A stretch of 64,000 nt of DNA from Bacteroidaceae bacterium (GCA_017622495.1 JAGAQY010000055.1:1-64000), one strand, 5' to 3'. Numbered from the stretch's first letter, positions 53,308 to 62,799 are shown. Numbers and translations are program-made. The notes: generated from the letters alone by a model not told the origin.

Positions 53308-53339
53308 TTTGTGTAATAGCGGATTTTTAGCGAATTTTG
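53308..53339 (+). promoter_or_regulatory. Putative promoter of the M49 peptidase gene
   Basis: TTTG (53308-53311), 20 nt, GAATTTTG (53332-53339) is one base off the Bacteroidetes consensus and lies about 95 nt upstream of the chosen start. Confidence 0.55.
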
Positions 53340-53433
53340 TCGTTTGAATAGTCGCCAAAGGATCTATGTTTATATGGCGAATCTTAAGAATGGCGGCATA
53401 GCGCGAACAAAACAACTAAAAAAGTATAGATTA

Positions 53434-55476
53434 ATGAAAAGACAATTGACAATGTTAGCTATGGCAACAGCACTTTGCGTATCTTGCAACAATGGCAAGC
53501 AGGCCGAAGCTGAGGCAAAATTTGACTACACCAACGAATCATTTGCCGATATCCAGATGCTTCGTTACGAGGTGAAGGGATTTGACGAACTGACCCTCGA
53601 CCAGAAGAAACTCGTGTATTACCTCCAAGAGGCTGCCCTGCAGGGACGCGACATCCTGTTCGACCAGAACGGACGCCACAACCTCGTCATCCGCAAGATG
53701 CTGGAGACGGTGTATACCGACTATCAGGGCGACAAGACGACTGAGGATTGGAAGAACTTCGTGACCTACGTGAAGCGTGTATGGTTCTCGAACGGCATAC
53801 ACCACCACTACAGTGCCGATAAATTTGTGCCCGGCTTCTCACCCGAATTCTTCAAGCAGGCCCTGCTCGCAGTGGATGCCGCCAAGCTGCCCTTGGCTGA
53901 GGGACAAACCGTAGAGGATCTCTGCGATGAGGTGTTCCCCGCTATCTTTGACCCTGCTGTGATGGCCAAGCGCGTAAACCAGGCCGATGGTGAGGACCTC
54001 GTGCTGACCTCGGCAAGCTACTACTACGATGGCGTGACTCAGGCCGAGGCCGAGGCTTTCTACAACAACCTGAAGGACCCCAAGGACGAGACGCCCGTGA
54101 TGTATGGCATGAATAGCCGCCTCGTGAAGGAGAACGGCAAGGTGGTGGAGAAGGTATGGCATACCGAAGGCCTCTATGGCGAGGCACTCTCAAAGGTGAT
54201 ATACTGGCTCGAGAAGGCGCTCACCGTAGCTGAGAACGACGAGCAGAAGGCAGTCATCGAGAAGCTCATCAAGTATTACCGCTCGGGCAGCCTCGAGGAC
54301 TTTGACGACTACTGCATCGCTTGGGTGGGCGACCTCGACTCACGCATCGACTTTGTCAACGGTTTCACCGAGAGCTATGGCGACCCGCTCGGCATGAAGG
54401 CTTCGTGGGAGTCTATCGTCAACTTCAAGGATCTGGAGGCTACCAAGCGCACCGAGACCATCAGCAGCAATGCGCAGTGGTTTGAGGACAACTCGCCCGT
54501 AGACAGCCGCTTCAAGAAGGAGAAGGTGAAGGGCGTGACCGCCAAGGTTATCACCGCAGCCATCCTTGCCGGTGACCTCTATCCCTCTACAGCTATCGGC
54601 ATCAACCTGCCCAACTCAAACTGGATACGCAGCGCACACGGCTCCAAGTCGGTGACCATCGGTAACCTCACCGAGGCATACAACATGGCTGCACTGGGTA
54701 ACGGCTTCAACGAGGAATTTGTATACAGCGATGTGGAGCGCAAGCTGCTCGAAGAGTACGATGCCCTCACCGGCGACCTCCATACCGACCTGCACGAATG
54801 CTTGGGCCACGGCTCGGGCAAGTTGCTCCCCGGTGTAGACCCCGATGCGCTGAAGGCTCACGGCTCGACCATCGAGGAGACCCGTGCAGACCTCTTCGGA
54901 CTCTACTACCTGGGCGACCCCAAGATGGTGGAACTGGGACTGCTCCCCAACGCCGAGGCATACAAGGCTGAGTACTACGGACAGATGATGAACGGACTGA
55001 TGACGCAGCTCGTGCGCATCGAGCCGGGTGCTACCGTAGAGGAGGCCCACATGCGTAACCGCCAGCTCATCGCCCGCTGGGCCTATGAGCACGGCAAGGC
55101 CGACAACGTAATCGAACTGGTGAAGCGCGATGGCAAGACCTTCGTGAAGATCAACGACTACGAGAAGCTGCGTGGCCTCTTTGGCGAACTCCTTGCCGAG
55201 ATTCAGCGCATCAAGTCGGAGGGCGACTACGAGGCTGGCCGTCAGCTCGTAGAACAGTATGCCGTACAGGTAGACCAAGAGCTGCACAAGGAGATCCTTG
55301 CCCGCTACGAGGCACTGCACCTGGCTCCCTACAAGGGCTTCATCAACCCCGTATACACAGCCGTGACCGATGCTGAAGGCAACATCACCGACGTCACCAT
55401 CTCGTATGACGAGAGCTACGACGACCAGATGCTGCGCTACAGCCGCGACTATGCTACGTTGCCGTACCGTAATTAA
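53434..55476 (+). CDS. Dipeptidyl-peptidase III (M49) lipoprotein
   Basis: An M49 family zinc metallopeptidase that removes dipeptides from the N-terminus of oligopeptides. The family motif HExxGH has its one-residue-longer form here, HECLGH at residues 454-459, followed by the second motif EETRAD at 481-486. I start at the ATG at 53434, giving 680 residues with a lipoprotein signal (LTMLAMATALCVSC, Cys near residue 19). The frame is open to 53344, but that part has no signal character. The lipobox points to a membrane-attached periplasmic or surface location, consistent with peptide use by a proteolytic gut or oral anaerobe. It is not in an obvious operon. Confidence 0.93.
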   Translation: MKRQLTMLAMATALCVSCNNGKQAEAEAKFDYTNESFADIQMLRYEVKGFDELTLDQKKLVYYLQEAALQGRDILFDQNGRHNLVIRKMLETVYTDYQGDKTTEDWKNFVTYVKRVWFSNGIHHHYSADKFVPGFSPEFFKQALLAVDAAKLPLAEGQTVEDLCDEVFPAIFDPAVMAKRVNQADGEDLVLTSASYYYDGVTQAEAEAFYNNLKDPKDETPVMYGMNSRLVKENGKVVEKVWHTEGLYGEALSKVIYWLEKALTVAENDEQKAVIEKLIKYYRSGSLEDFDDYCIAWVGDLDSRIDFVNGFTESYGDPLGMKASWESIVNFKDLEATKRTETISSNAQWFEDNSPVDSRFKKEKVKGVTAKVITAAILAGDLYPSTAIGINLPNSNWIRSAHGSKSVTIGNLTEAYNMAALGNGFNEEFVYSDVERKLLEEYDALTGDLHTDLHECLGHGSGKLLPGVDPDALKAHGSTIEETRADLFGLYYLGDPKMVELGLLPNAEAYKAEYYGQMMNGLMTQLVRIEPGATVEEAHMRNRQLIARWAYEHGKADNVIELVKRDGKTFVKINDYEKLRGLFGELLAEIQRIKSEGDYEAGRQLVEQYAVQVDQELHKEILARYEALHLAPYKGFINPVYTAVTDAEGNITDVTISYDESYDDQMLRYSRDYATLPYRN

Positions 55477-55477
55477 T

Positions 55478-55570
55478 AGTGAAAAGTGAAGAGGGAAAAG
55501 TGAAGAGTTGCCATTCGGACATCTAACTTTTCCCTCTTCCCTTTTCCCTTTTCCCTCTTCCCATTTCACT
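55478..55570. repeat. Inverted repeat with (GTGAAGAGGGAAAA)-type arms
   Basis: The left arm (55478-55507) of AGTGAAAAGTGAAGAGGG-like words faces a right arm (55527-55570) of TTCCCTCTTCCC words ending in ATTTCACT. The core contains CCATTCGGAC at 55511-55520. A long imperfect hairpin can form between the M49 gene and the AlkD-like gene. Confidence 0.78.
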
Positions 55571-55574
55571 CATT

Positions 55575-56174
55575 ATGCAATCCACCATCCGCGAAATAAA
55601 GTCCAAGTTCCGTCTCTTCATGAACGGTGTCATCTCGCAGAGCTTGCGAGAGAAGGGTTTGCAGTACCGTCTCATCTTCGGCATAGAGTTGCCGCGTATT
55701 AAGGAGATAGCAGCCCAGTATGAACCCAACCACGAGCTGGCGCAAGCCCTGTGGAAGGAGGATATCCGTGAGTGCAAGATACTCGCTGCCTACCTGCAGC
55801 CTGTAGAGAGCTTCTATCCCGAGATTGCCGACATCTGGATGGAGCAGATTCACAATACCGAGTTGGCCGACTACGTCTGCATGGCCCTCTTCCGCCGCTT
55901 GCCCTATGCCTCCCAGAAGGCCTTCCAGTGGATGGCCTCGGAGAACCGCATGGAGGTGTACGTGGGCTTTCGGCTGATGACGCATCTGTTTGCCCTGTTG
56001 GGCACAGAGATGAACGATCGCAGCCGTGATGAATTTCTCGACCAAGCTACAGCAGCTATGCAAAACGATGACTATATCGTGAAGCAGGCAGCCCGCTCGG
56101 CTTTGGAACGTTATGCCTCTTGCGGTGAGGAGCAAAGCGCTGAGGTGGGGCACCTGTTGGGCGAGGGTGCTTAA
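55575..56174 (+). CDS. DNA alkylation repair (AlkD-like) HEAT-repeat protein
   Basis: A 199-residue all-helical protein resembling the DNA_alkylation/AlkD family, whose members are HEAT-like glycosylases for alkylated bases. Segments that fit are LRIPRIKEIA-like (here ELPRIKEIAAQY, residues ~38-49), ELAQALWKEDIRECKILAAYL, and a C-terminal KQAARSALERYA. The catalytic Asp/Trp arrangement of AlkD is not evident by eye, so enzymatic activity is uncertain and it may be a non-catalytic relative. It is shorter than the ~230-residue typical AlkD. It sits after an inverted-repeat element and before the fur promoter. Confidence 0.72.
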   Translation: MQSTIREIKSKFRLFMNGVISQSLREKGLQYRLIFGIELPRIKEIAAQYEPNHELAQALWKEDIRECKILAAYLQPVESFYPEIADIWMEQIHNTELADYVCMALFRRLPYASQKAFQWMASENRMEVYVGFRLMTHLFALLGTEMNDRSRDEFLDQATAAMQNDDYIVKQAARSALERYASCGEEQSAEVGHLLGEGA

Positions 56175-56215
56175 AACTGACGAAACGCGGCAAGGCGCTG
56201 TCGCTAAATCTCAAT

Positions 56216-56273
56216 AAAATGCAATAAATTATTGGTGTATATTGCATTTTCCCAATAAATTTATTTATCTTTG
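56216..56273 (+). promoter_or_regulatory. fur promoter with overlapping inverted repeat
   Basis: A perfect 10-bp inverted repeat (AAAATGCAAT at 56216-56225, ATTGCATTTT at 56241-56250) lies just upstream of a TATCTTTG -7 box at 56266-56273. A smaller CAATAAATTATTG palindrome sits inside it at about 56222-56234. The fur ATG is 20 nt downstream. This placement is what an autoregulatory operator would have. Confidence 0.55.
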
Positions 56274-56293
56274 CTTGCTACTTTACGTGTGGT

Positions 56294-56788
56294 ATGGACA
56301 ATAGCATCAAAGAAACTGTTCGTGGAACCTTTGAGCAGTATTTGCAGAACAAAGGTTTGCGCAAGACGCAGGAGCGTTTTGCCATCCTCGATGCAATCTA
56401 TTCCATAGAAGGGCACTTCACTATGGAGGAATTGGCCGACATTATGGCAGCCAACAAATTTCACGTAAGTCGAGCTACCCTGTATAATACAATGGAACTG
56501 CTCACCGATGCTCGTCTGGTTGTCCGTCATAAATTCGATAACAGCTCACAGTACGAGAAATCATACAATATGAGTACTCACTTCCATCGTATATGTATGG
56601 CGTGTGGCACAGTGGCCGAGGTTCATGACGATAAGTTGCGCGAGGTGATAGAGAATACGCACAGCCGTGGATTTACCATAGCGCACACCTCTTTATATAT
56701 ATATGGCGTGTGCTCGAAATGTGCAGCAGCACGCCGTCGTAGAGAAAAGAAATTGAAAGAACAGAAAAAAAATACTAGTAAATCATGA
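56294..56788 (+). CDS. Fur family metal-dependent transcriptional regulator
   Basis: A 164-residue DNA-binding repressor of the Fur/PerR/Zur group. The winged-helix part covers residues ~20-90 (TQERFAILDAIYSIEGHF, then HVSRATLYNTMELL). The dimerisation domain shows HFHRICMACG with C101/C104 and GVCSKC with C140/C143, the structural zinc site. Which metal or peroxide signal it senses cannot be told from sequence. A Lys/Arg-rich tail ends it. Its stop overlaps the purA start by 4 nt (ATGA), so the two are very likely co-translated. An inverted repeat over the promoter suggests autoregulation. Confidence 0.93.
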   Translation: MDNSIKETVRGTFEQYLQNKGLRKTQERFAILDAIYSIEGHFTMEELADIMAANKFHVSRATLYNTMELLTDARLVVRHKFDNSSQYEKSYNMSTHFHRICMACGTVAEVHDDKLREVIENTHSRGFTIAHTSLYIYGVCSKCAAARRRREKKLKEQKKNTSKS

Positions 56789-58053
56789 AAGTAGATGTAT
56801 TGTTAGGTCTCCAATGGGGCGATGAGGGAAAAGGAAAAGTAGTAGACGTACTGACTCCGCGTTATGACGTGGTGGCACGCTTTCAGGGCGGTCCGAATGC
56901 AGGTCATACACTCGAGTTTGAGGGTCAGAAGTATGTGCTCCGTTCCATCCCTTCGGGAATCTTCCAGGGCGACAAGGTTAACATTATAGGCAATGGCGTG
57001 GTCCTCGACCCCGCATTGTTCAAGGCTGAGGCCGAGGCCCTCGAAGCTTCGGGTCATCCGCTCAAGGAGCGTCTCCATATCTCCAAGAAGGCGCACCTCA
57101 TTATGCCTACCCACCGTGTGCTCGATGCGGCTTACGAGGCAGCCAAGGGCGATGCCAAGGTTGGTACCACTGGTAAGGGCATTGGCCCCACCTATACCGA
57201 CAAGATCAGCCGCAATGGTATTCGCGTAGGCGATATCCTTGGCGACTTTGACACAATCTATGCCAAGGCAAAGGCACGCCACGAGGATATCCTCAAAAGC
57301 ATGAACTTCGAGTACGACATCACCGAGATAGAGAAGGAGTGGATGGCCGGTATCGAATATCTCCGTCAGTTCCCCTTGGTAGATAGCGAACACGAAATCA
57401 ATGCCCTGCTCAAAGCTGACAAGAGCGTGCTCTGCGAGGGCGCTCAGGGTACGATGCTCGATATAGACTTTGGCTCATACCCCTTTGTGACCTCCTCGAA
57501 CACCGTTTGTGCCGGTGCTTGCTCGGGTCTCGGCGTAGCCCCCAACAAGATTGGCAACGTATATGGCATCATGAAAGCCTACTGCACTCGTGTAGGTAGT
57601 GGTCCCTTCCCTACAGAGCTCTTTGACGAGACAGGCGACAAGCTCTGCACCCTCGGTCATGAGTTCGGTTCGGTTACAGGTCGTAAGCGTCGTTGCGGAT
57701 GGATCGACCTCGTAGCGTTGAAGTATTCAATCATGATTAACGGTGTTACCCACCTCATCATGATGAAGAGCGACGTGCTCGATACCTTTGAGACCATCAA
57801 GGCTTGCGTGGCTTACCGTATCAATGGTGTAGAGACCGAGAACTTCCCCTACTCAATCGAAGGCGAGGTAGAGCCCATCTATGCCGAACTTCCCGGTTGG
57901 CAGTGCGACATGACCAAGATGACCTCTGAGGACGAGTTCCCCGAGGAGTTCAACAACTACATCTCGTTCCTCGAAGAGGAGCTTGAGGTGCCCATCAAGA
58001 TTGTGTCTGTAGGCCCCGACCGCGACCAGACGATTGAGAGATATACGGAATAA
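56785..58053 (+). CDS. purA: Adenylosuccinate synthetase
   Basis: PurA condenses IMP and aspartate with GTP to give adenylosuccinate, the first step from IMP to AMP. The 422-residue protein has the N-terminal WGDEGKGK at residues 11-18, GGPNAGHT, GTTGKGIGPTYTDK and the GSGPFPTEL and TGRKRRCGW segments of the family. Its ATG lies within the fur stop region, which places it under the same promoter. The overlap with a metal regulator is unusual to my knowledge, although the enzyme itself is ordinary. Confidence 0.97.
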   Translation: MKVDVLLGLQWGDEGKGKVVDVLTPRYDVVARFQGGPNAGHTLEFEGQKYVLRSIPSGIFQGDKVNIIGNGVVLDPALFKAEAEALEASGHPLKERLHISKKAHLIMPTHRVLDAAYEAAKGDAKVGTTGKGIGPTYTDKISRNGIRVGDILGDFDTIYAKAKARHEDILKSMNFEYDITEIEKEWMAGIEYLRQFPLVDSEHEINALLKADKSVLCEGAQGTMLDIDFGSYPFVTSSNTVCAGACSGLGVAPNKIGNVYGIMKAYCTRVGSGPFPTELFDETGDKLCTLGHEFGSVTGRKRRCGWIDLVALKYSIMINGVTHLIMMKSDVLDTFETIKACVAYRINGVETENFPYSIEGEVEPIYAELPGWQCDMTKMTSEDEFPEEFNNYISFLEEELEVPIKIVSVGPDRDQTIERYTE

Positions 58054-58085
58054 TACGGAGATAAAGTAGTTAAGAGGAGAAAGGT

Positions 58086-58140
58086 GGAGATAAATGCCAA
58101 TTGTTATACGCGTGTATGTTAAGTATTGGCTTTTATCTCC
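58086..58140. other. Long stem-loop between purA and the zinc protease gene
   Basis: A 16-bp stem with one mismatch (58086-58101 with 58125-58140) encloses a 23-nt loop containing ATACGCGTGTAT. Outer words (GTTAAGAGGAG near 58069 and CTCCTTAAC near 58177) pair as well, making a nested inverted repeat of more than 100 nt. It is another of the operon-boundary palindromes in this window. Confidence 0.75.
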
Positions 58141-58203
58141 CTAAAACGAAGCAAAGCGAAGTATAACTACCTATTACTCCTTAACTCCAAAGAAATAGAA
58201 ACT

Positions 58204-58884
58204 ATGAGCCTTATCTGGATAATCTTTTTTGGAATTTCCCTGCTCAGCTACATTGTGCAGGCCAACTTGAACCGCAAGTTCAAGAAATTCTCCAAGATAC
58301 CGTTGGCCAACGGCATGACAGGCCGTGATGTGGCAGAGAAGATGCTGCGCGACAATGGTATCTACGACGTGCAGGTGACCTGTGTGAGAGGTCATCTCAC
58401 CGACCATTACAACCCTGCTAACCATACCGTAAACCTCAGTAGCGATGTCTACTCATCATGTAGCGTGGCTGCAGCGGCCGTAGCCGCTCATGAGTGTGGT
58501 CATGCTGTACAGCATGCAGCTGCCTATGCTCCACTGAAGATGCGCTCGGCCTTGGTGCCCGTGGTGTCCTTCTCCTCACAGTGGGTGACGTGGATATTGT
58601 TTATTGGTATTGCAGTCATCGAGCGTTTCCCTGTCGTGATGCTGGCCGGTATCGCCCTGTTCGCACTCAGCACCCTGTTCAGCTTCATCACGCTGCCCGT
58701 GGAAATCAATGCTAGCCAGCGTGCACTTGCTTGGCTCAGCCGCTCGGGCATCACCAACTCGTATAATCATCGTGAAGCCGAGAGTGCCCTGCGCTCTGCT
58801 GCCTATACGTATGTAATAGCAGCCCTCAGCTCACTCGCCACATTGGTATATTATATAATGATATATTTGGGACGCAGAGACTAG
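58204..58884 (+). CDS. Membrane zinc metallopeptidase (YugP-like)
   Basis: A 226-residue integral membrane protein of the neutral zinc metallopeptidase family (PF04298-type, B. subtilis YugP). It has an N-terminal membrane segment (residues ~2-20). The catalytic HExxH-like motif HECGH is at residues 96-100 within AAVAAHECGHAVQH. Two membrane helices follow near 120-170, then LPVEINASQRALAWL with the usual glutamate ligand. I start at the ATG at 58204 (MSLIWIIFF), because the upstream frame is within the palindromic gap. The physiological substrate is not known. Confidence 0.88.
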   Translation: MSLIWIIFFGISLLSYIVQANLNRKFKKFSKIPLANGMTGRDVAEKMLRDNGIYDVQVTCVRGHLTDHYNPANHTVNLSSDVYSSCSVAAAAVAAHECGHAVQHAAAYAPLKMRSALVPVVSFSSQWVTWILFIGIAVIERFPVVMLAGIALFALSTLFSFITLPVEINASQRALAWLSRSGITNSYNHREAESALRSAAYTYVIAALSSLATLVYYIMIYLGRRD

Positions 58885-58946
58885 TCCCGTAGATTGAATG
58901 AACTATTTTTTTATTAACTATAATTATTAACTAAATTACACAAACC

Positions 58947-61900
58947 ATGAAGAAAATTACTTTATTGGCGATGAGTCTTATGATGACTCTGTTTGTGAAA
59001 GCTCAGTATGGCGTTGACATTACAAGTCAGCTGACCAATTCTGACTTTGAGGACGGCTCTACCGGTTGGTCTATTACTGGTGGATTTGCAACAATTGCTA
59101 CCGCTGCGACGAATGGGTATCACGGTACAAGTTTTATGGAGGATTGGACTGCAGCTCCTGGTACTCTTGCAGACCTTGACTGTTCGCAGACAATCTCTGT
59201 TGAGAACGGTCTGTATGTAGTGACTGCGTTGGCCCATGCAATTCAGCAGGACAACTCATCACTTGACATCGTTGGTATTGATATCTATGCTAACAAGGAC
59301 GCTGTTCCTGTAAAGACAATCTCTGCTACAGAGTACAAAGTGTCTACCGTTGTTGAGGATGGTAAGCTCAAAGTGGGATTCCGTGGCGTTGGTACCAATG
59401 CAAACTGGATTGCTTGGGACTACGTACGTATCACTCAGTACACAGCTGAAACAATTGAGGCTGCTCAGGTGATGTATGCTAAAGACGAGATGAATGCTCT
59501 TGCTGCTATTGCCGATGAACTCGCTGCTGGTAAGATTCAGGCTTCTTTGGCACAGGCTATGGCTGAGTCTGCCGCTGCTGTTGAGACCGTGACAACTTGG
59601 GAGGCTGCAAAGGCTCTTTGGGACACTTTCAAGGCACAGGTAGAAGAGGCAAAGGCAAGCACTGAGGCTTACATCGCTTTGCAGGCAAAGATTGAACAGG
59701 CTTACGAGTGGCAGGAGAAGGGTCTCTCTGACGGTGTAGATGAGTTTGAAGCAGCTCTTTCTGCTGCTGAGGCAAGCTACGAAGAGGCTACACTTAATGT
59801 AGAGGAAGCCCATGCTGCTGCAGTTACACTGGACAACGCTATCTATGATTTCTTCTTGCTCAATGCAGATGGTGAGATTGAGTATGATATGACCGACCTC
59901 CGCGTGACTAATCCTACAGTTCGCACTACCAATGCGGGTTGGACATATAATCCAGAAGATGCAAAGGCTACAACAAGCTATAATATTGCGGAGTTCTATA
60001 ATAAGGACTTTGATATGTCACAGACTATCGAGGACCTTCCCAACGGTATGTATGTGGTGTATATGACTGGTTACTATCGTGCTACAGGTAACGATAATAA
60101 TGTAGGTTTCAATGCTCACGAGGATGGCTCTGAGATTATCTCAGCAGAACTCTATGCTAACGAGAAGTCTGTTAAACTGCAGTGCTTGTATGAGAACGAC
60201 ATAAATGTTATCAATGCTGCAGATCCTTCTGATAGAACTATTGCTGGCTACAACAACTTTGCTAATAGCATGGCCGAGGCTGAAATTTGCTTTGATAAGG
60301 GCTTCTATACTAACAATAAGGTTGCTGTTATTGTAACAGATGGTAAACTTACTTTCGGTATCCGCGACAAAAATCATGGCGGTGGCAGTTGGACTGCATT
60401 CCGTGACTTCCGATTGGGTTATCTTGGAAACTTCCCAAGTGTAGTTCTTGCAAATACTTTGATTGAAGCTCAGGCTTGGCTCGATGAACATGTAGAGATT
60501 CTTCCTGAAGTTGCATACTCTCAGTTGTCTGACGCTATTATGTATGCTGAGGATTATACTGCTCTCGGATCAGACGAAGCAGAGGTTTTGGCTGCAATGG
60601 CAGAGTTTGAGGCTCAGTATGCTAGCGTGAAGAATGTGGTTGCTTTGATTAACGAACTCACAAAACTTGTAGGACAGGCAGAGGAGTTGGTGGCACTTGA
60701 GTATCCTGGTGTTGCTGCTTTCTCAGTAGCATACGAGGCTGCTGCCGCTATTATTGATGCAGGCACAGGTCTTGAAATTCCTGAAGATCAGACTGCAGAG
60801 GCTTATTTGCAAGAGGCTATTGCTGCCTTCAATGCTGCAATCCTTGCTTACTATGAGTCTCAGGTAGCTTCTCCCGAGAATCCTGCTGACTATACTTATC
60901 GTATAGCTTTGCCGAACTTTGCTCCTATCAAGAACTATACTATCCCTGCACCTTGGGTTGTTGCTAACGTTCAGGCTTCTGGTGACGTTTGGGTAGGTAC
61001 AGGTCAGCCAGATGCTGCTGGCGACGGAACTACTGGTCTTTCATGCCTTAACTCTTGGTCAAATAACTTTACATCTATGGATGTTCACCAAGACATTGAA
61101 GGTCTGCCCAATGGCGTTTACTCTGTTTCTGCCCGTGCTATCACACAGGGTCTTGGACAGCAGCACGCATATGCTACAAGCTCTGTAGGTACTGTTGTAT
61201 CTGAGGATATGACCATCGTTGGTTGGGATTCTTATGAGTGGGAGACCTTGACAACTGCTAAGGTTGTTGTTATCGATGGTAAGTTGCGTATTGGTTTCGC
61301 ATCAGTAAGTGCAGGTGACGTTAACGGTTGGTATCAGGTAACAGACTTCCAGTTGAAGTATTACGGTGAGGCATCTGAAGATGACTTGAAGGCTGCTTGG
61401 GAGACTTCTTTGGAGCGTGCCGAGGAGATGGCTAACCTCTTGCTTAAGGGCGACTCTAAGGACGTTTTGGCTGCTATTGACGCCGCTAAGCCTTTGGCAG
61501 CTGAGGGTAAGTATGTTGACGCTTGTCAGGCTTTGAATCCCTCTGTTGCTGCTTGCGACAGCGTATTCAATGCTGTTCAGAAATTCTATGATGGCAACTT
61601 CAAGGCTATCCAGGATCTTGCAGCAAGTTTGGACTATGCAGTGAATGGCGCTTCAGCTCAGGTTCTTGGCTTTGCTTCTATTACAGCAGGTCAGCTCCTT
61701 GCTGCAGAGGATGCTACTCACACAATTCTTGATCCGTTGAACGAGAAGTTGGGCGGCTACCTCGCATACGCAACTTACTTGGTTGAGGCTGAGAATACCT
61801 TGGCTACTATCAAGGGCGTGAAGGATGAGCACAAGACCTTCGTTAAGGATGAAGTGATTACTCCTCAGGTGGCTGATTTGATAGCTCAACTCCGCACAGC

Positions 61901-62741
61901 TGATGATTGCAACGATCTGCTGGCTAAGCTGCAGAAGGCTATGAAGGCTCTCGAGGGTACTACCTATGTGAACCTCCCTGTAGGTGACTTGACTGAAGAC
62001 TTGGTAGCTAACCCCACAATTGACGATAGCAATGCTACCGGTTGGACTGTAGTGAAGGGTACTGGTAATGGTCCTACAATCACAGGACAGCACTATGATG
62101 GTACAACAAGCAATAGATATCTTGATTCTTGGAATGGTGCAGCTGGCTCGTTGAACTTTACTGCATATCAGGAAATCGTTGGCTTGCCCGACGGTACATA
62201 TCAGTTGACCGTAGCTGCTCGTACTGACGGTGACAATGCTTGGATCTTTGCTGCTCCCGAGGCTTTGGCTGCTGATACAGCTAAGTGGGCTGCTAGCACA
62301 GAGTGGGCTATGATTAAGAACAACGGTGCTATCTATGGCGAAATCTGGTATGAGGATAGTCTTGCATGGGTAGCTGCTAATGGCGCTATTGAAGCTCCTT
62401 ACTTCAATGCAAACAATGGTACAGGTTGGGGATGGTCATACGACACCATCAATGTTGTGGTTACTAACCACTATTTGGCTATCGGTATCACTGCAAACTC
62501 TGCTCTCACATGCAAGGATGCATTTACAGGTACATGGATGGGTGCTGACGACTGGAAGCTTGTTCTCGTAGAGAAGGCTGCTACTCAGAGCGACTATAAT
62601 CCGTTTGCTGGCATTGAAAACGTTGAGGCTATTGTTCCTGCTCAGTTGGGTATCTATGACCTCTTCGGCCGTCGTGTTGAGACACCTACTGCTACTGGCA
62701 TCTATATCGTAAATGGCAAAAAGACATTTATTAAGAAGTAA
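58947..62741 (+). CDS. Large type IX-secreted repeat protein with helical linkers
   Basis: A 1264-residue secreted protein. The signal peptide ends at about VKAQ (residue 20). Four jelly-roll-like units lie near residues 25-168, 315-500, 652-810 and 1013-1212. Each has a (N)xxx...GW opening and a (D/E)LPNGxY(V/S)V-type strand (LPNGMYVV, LPNGVYSV, LPDGTYQL) followed by VxDGKLxxG(F/I). Ala/Glu-rich helical segments separate them, for example ~169-310 and ~810-1000. The C-terminus (GIYDLFGRRVETPT ... GIYIVNGKKTFIKK) is a type A T9SS sorting domain. The units look like carbohydrate-binding folds, so a surface adhesin or glycan-binding role is inferred. It stands alone with a terminator at 62762. 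Confidence 0.82.
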   Translation: MKKITLLAMSLMMTLFVKAQYGVDITSQLTNSDFEDGSTGWSITGGFATIATAATNGYHGTSFMEDWTAAPGTLADLDCSQTISVENGLYVVTALAHAIQQDNSSLDIVGIDIYANKDAVPVKTISATEYKVSTVVEDGKLKVGFRGVGTNANWIAWDYVRITQYTAETIEAAQVMYAKDEMNALAAIADELAAGKIQASLAQAMAESAAAVETVTTWEAAKALWDTFKAQVEEAKASTEAYIALQAKIEQAYEWQEKGLSDGVDEFEAALSAAEASYEEATLNVEEAHAAAVTLDNAIYDFFLLNADGEIEYDMTDLRVTNPTVRTTNAGWTYNPEDAKATTSYNIAEFYNKDFDMSQTIEDLPNGMYVVYMTGYYRATGNDNNVGFNAHEDGSEIISAELYANEKSVKLQCLYENDINVINAADPSDRTIAGYNNFANSMAEAEICFDKGFYTNNKVAVIVTDGKLTFGIRDKNHGGGSWTAFRDFRLGYLGNFPSVVLANTLIEAQAWLDEHVEILPEVAYSQLSDAIMYAEDYTALGSDEAEVLAAMAEFEAQYASVKNVVALINELTKLVGQAEELVALEYPGVAAFSVAYEAAAAIIDAGTGLEIPEDQTAEAYLQEAIAAFNAAILAYYESQVASPENPADYTYRIALPNFAPIKNYTIPAPWVVANVQASGDVWVGTGQPDAAGDGTTGLSCLNSWSNNFTSMDVHQDIEGLPNGVYSVSARAITQGLGQQHAYATSSVGTVVSEDMTIVGWDSYEWETLTTAKVVVIDGKLRIGFASVSAGDVNGWYQVTDFQLKYYGEASEDDLKAAWETSLERAEEMANLLLKGDSKDVLAAIDAAKPLAAEGKYVDACQALNPSVAACDSVFNAVQKFYDGNFKAIQDLAASLDYAVNGASAQVLGFASITAGQLLAAEDATHTILDPLNEKLGGYLAYATYLVEAENTLATIKGVKDEHKTFVKDEVITPQVADLIAQLRTADDCNDLLAKLQKAMKALEGTTYVNLPVGDLTEDLVANPTIDDSNATGWTVVKGTGNGPTITGQHYDGTTSNRYLDSWNGAAGSLNFTAYQEIVGLPDGTYQLTVAARTDGDNAWIFAAPEALAADTAKWAASTEWAMIKNNGAIYGEIWYEDSLAWVAANGAIEAPYFNANNGTGWGWSYDTINVVVTNHYLAIGITANSALTCKDAFTGTWMGADDWKLVLVEKAATQSDYNPFAGIENVEAIVPAQLGIYDLFGRRVETPTATGIYIVNGKKTFIKK

Positions 62742-62761
62742 TTCCTTGTAAGGTATAAACA

Positions 62762-62799
62762 AAAGAGTCGCGTCCGCTTGTCGGGCGCGACTCTTTGTG
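62762..62799 (+). terminator. Terminator of the 1264-residue protein gene
   Basis: A 15-bp stem with one G-T pair (62762-62776 with 62782-62796) and a 5-nt loop, flanked by A and T residues, follows the stop by about 20 nt. Confidence 0.85.

Noticed and set aside
53101-53347. Small plus-strand frames across the 22-bp array
   Set aside because: They are created by the repeat sequence itself and lack start signals or recognisable products.
53344-53433. Extended N-terminus for the M49 peptidase
   Set aside because: It would bury the lipoprotein signal 30 residues in; the ATG at 53434 puts the signal at the N-terminus.
58126-58203. Extended N-terminus for the YugP-like protease
   Set aside because: The added 26 residues come from the palindromic intergenic element; the ATG at 58204 starts directly at the membrane segment.
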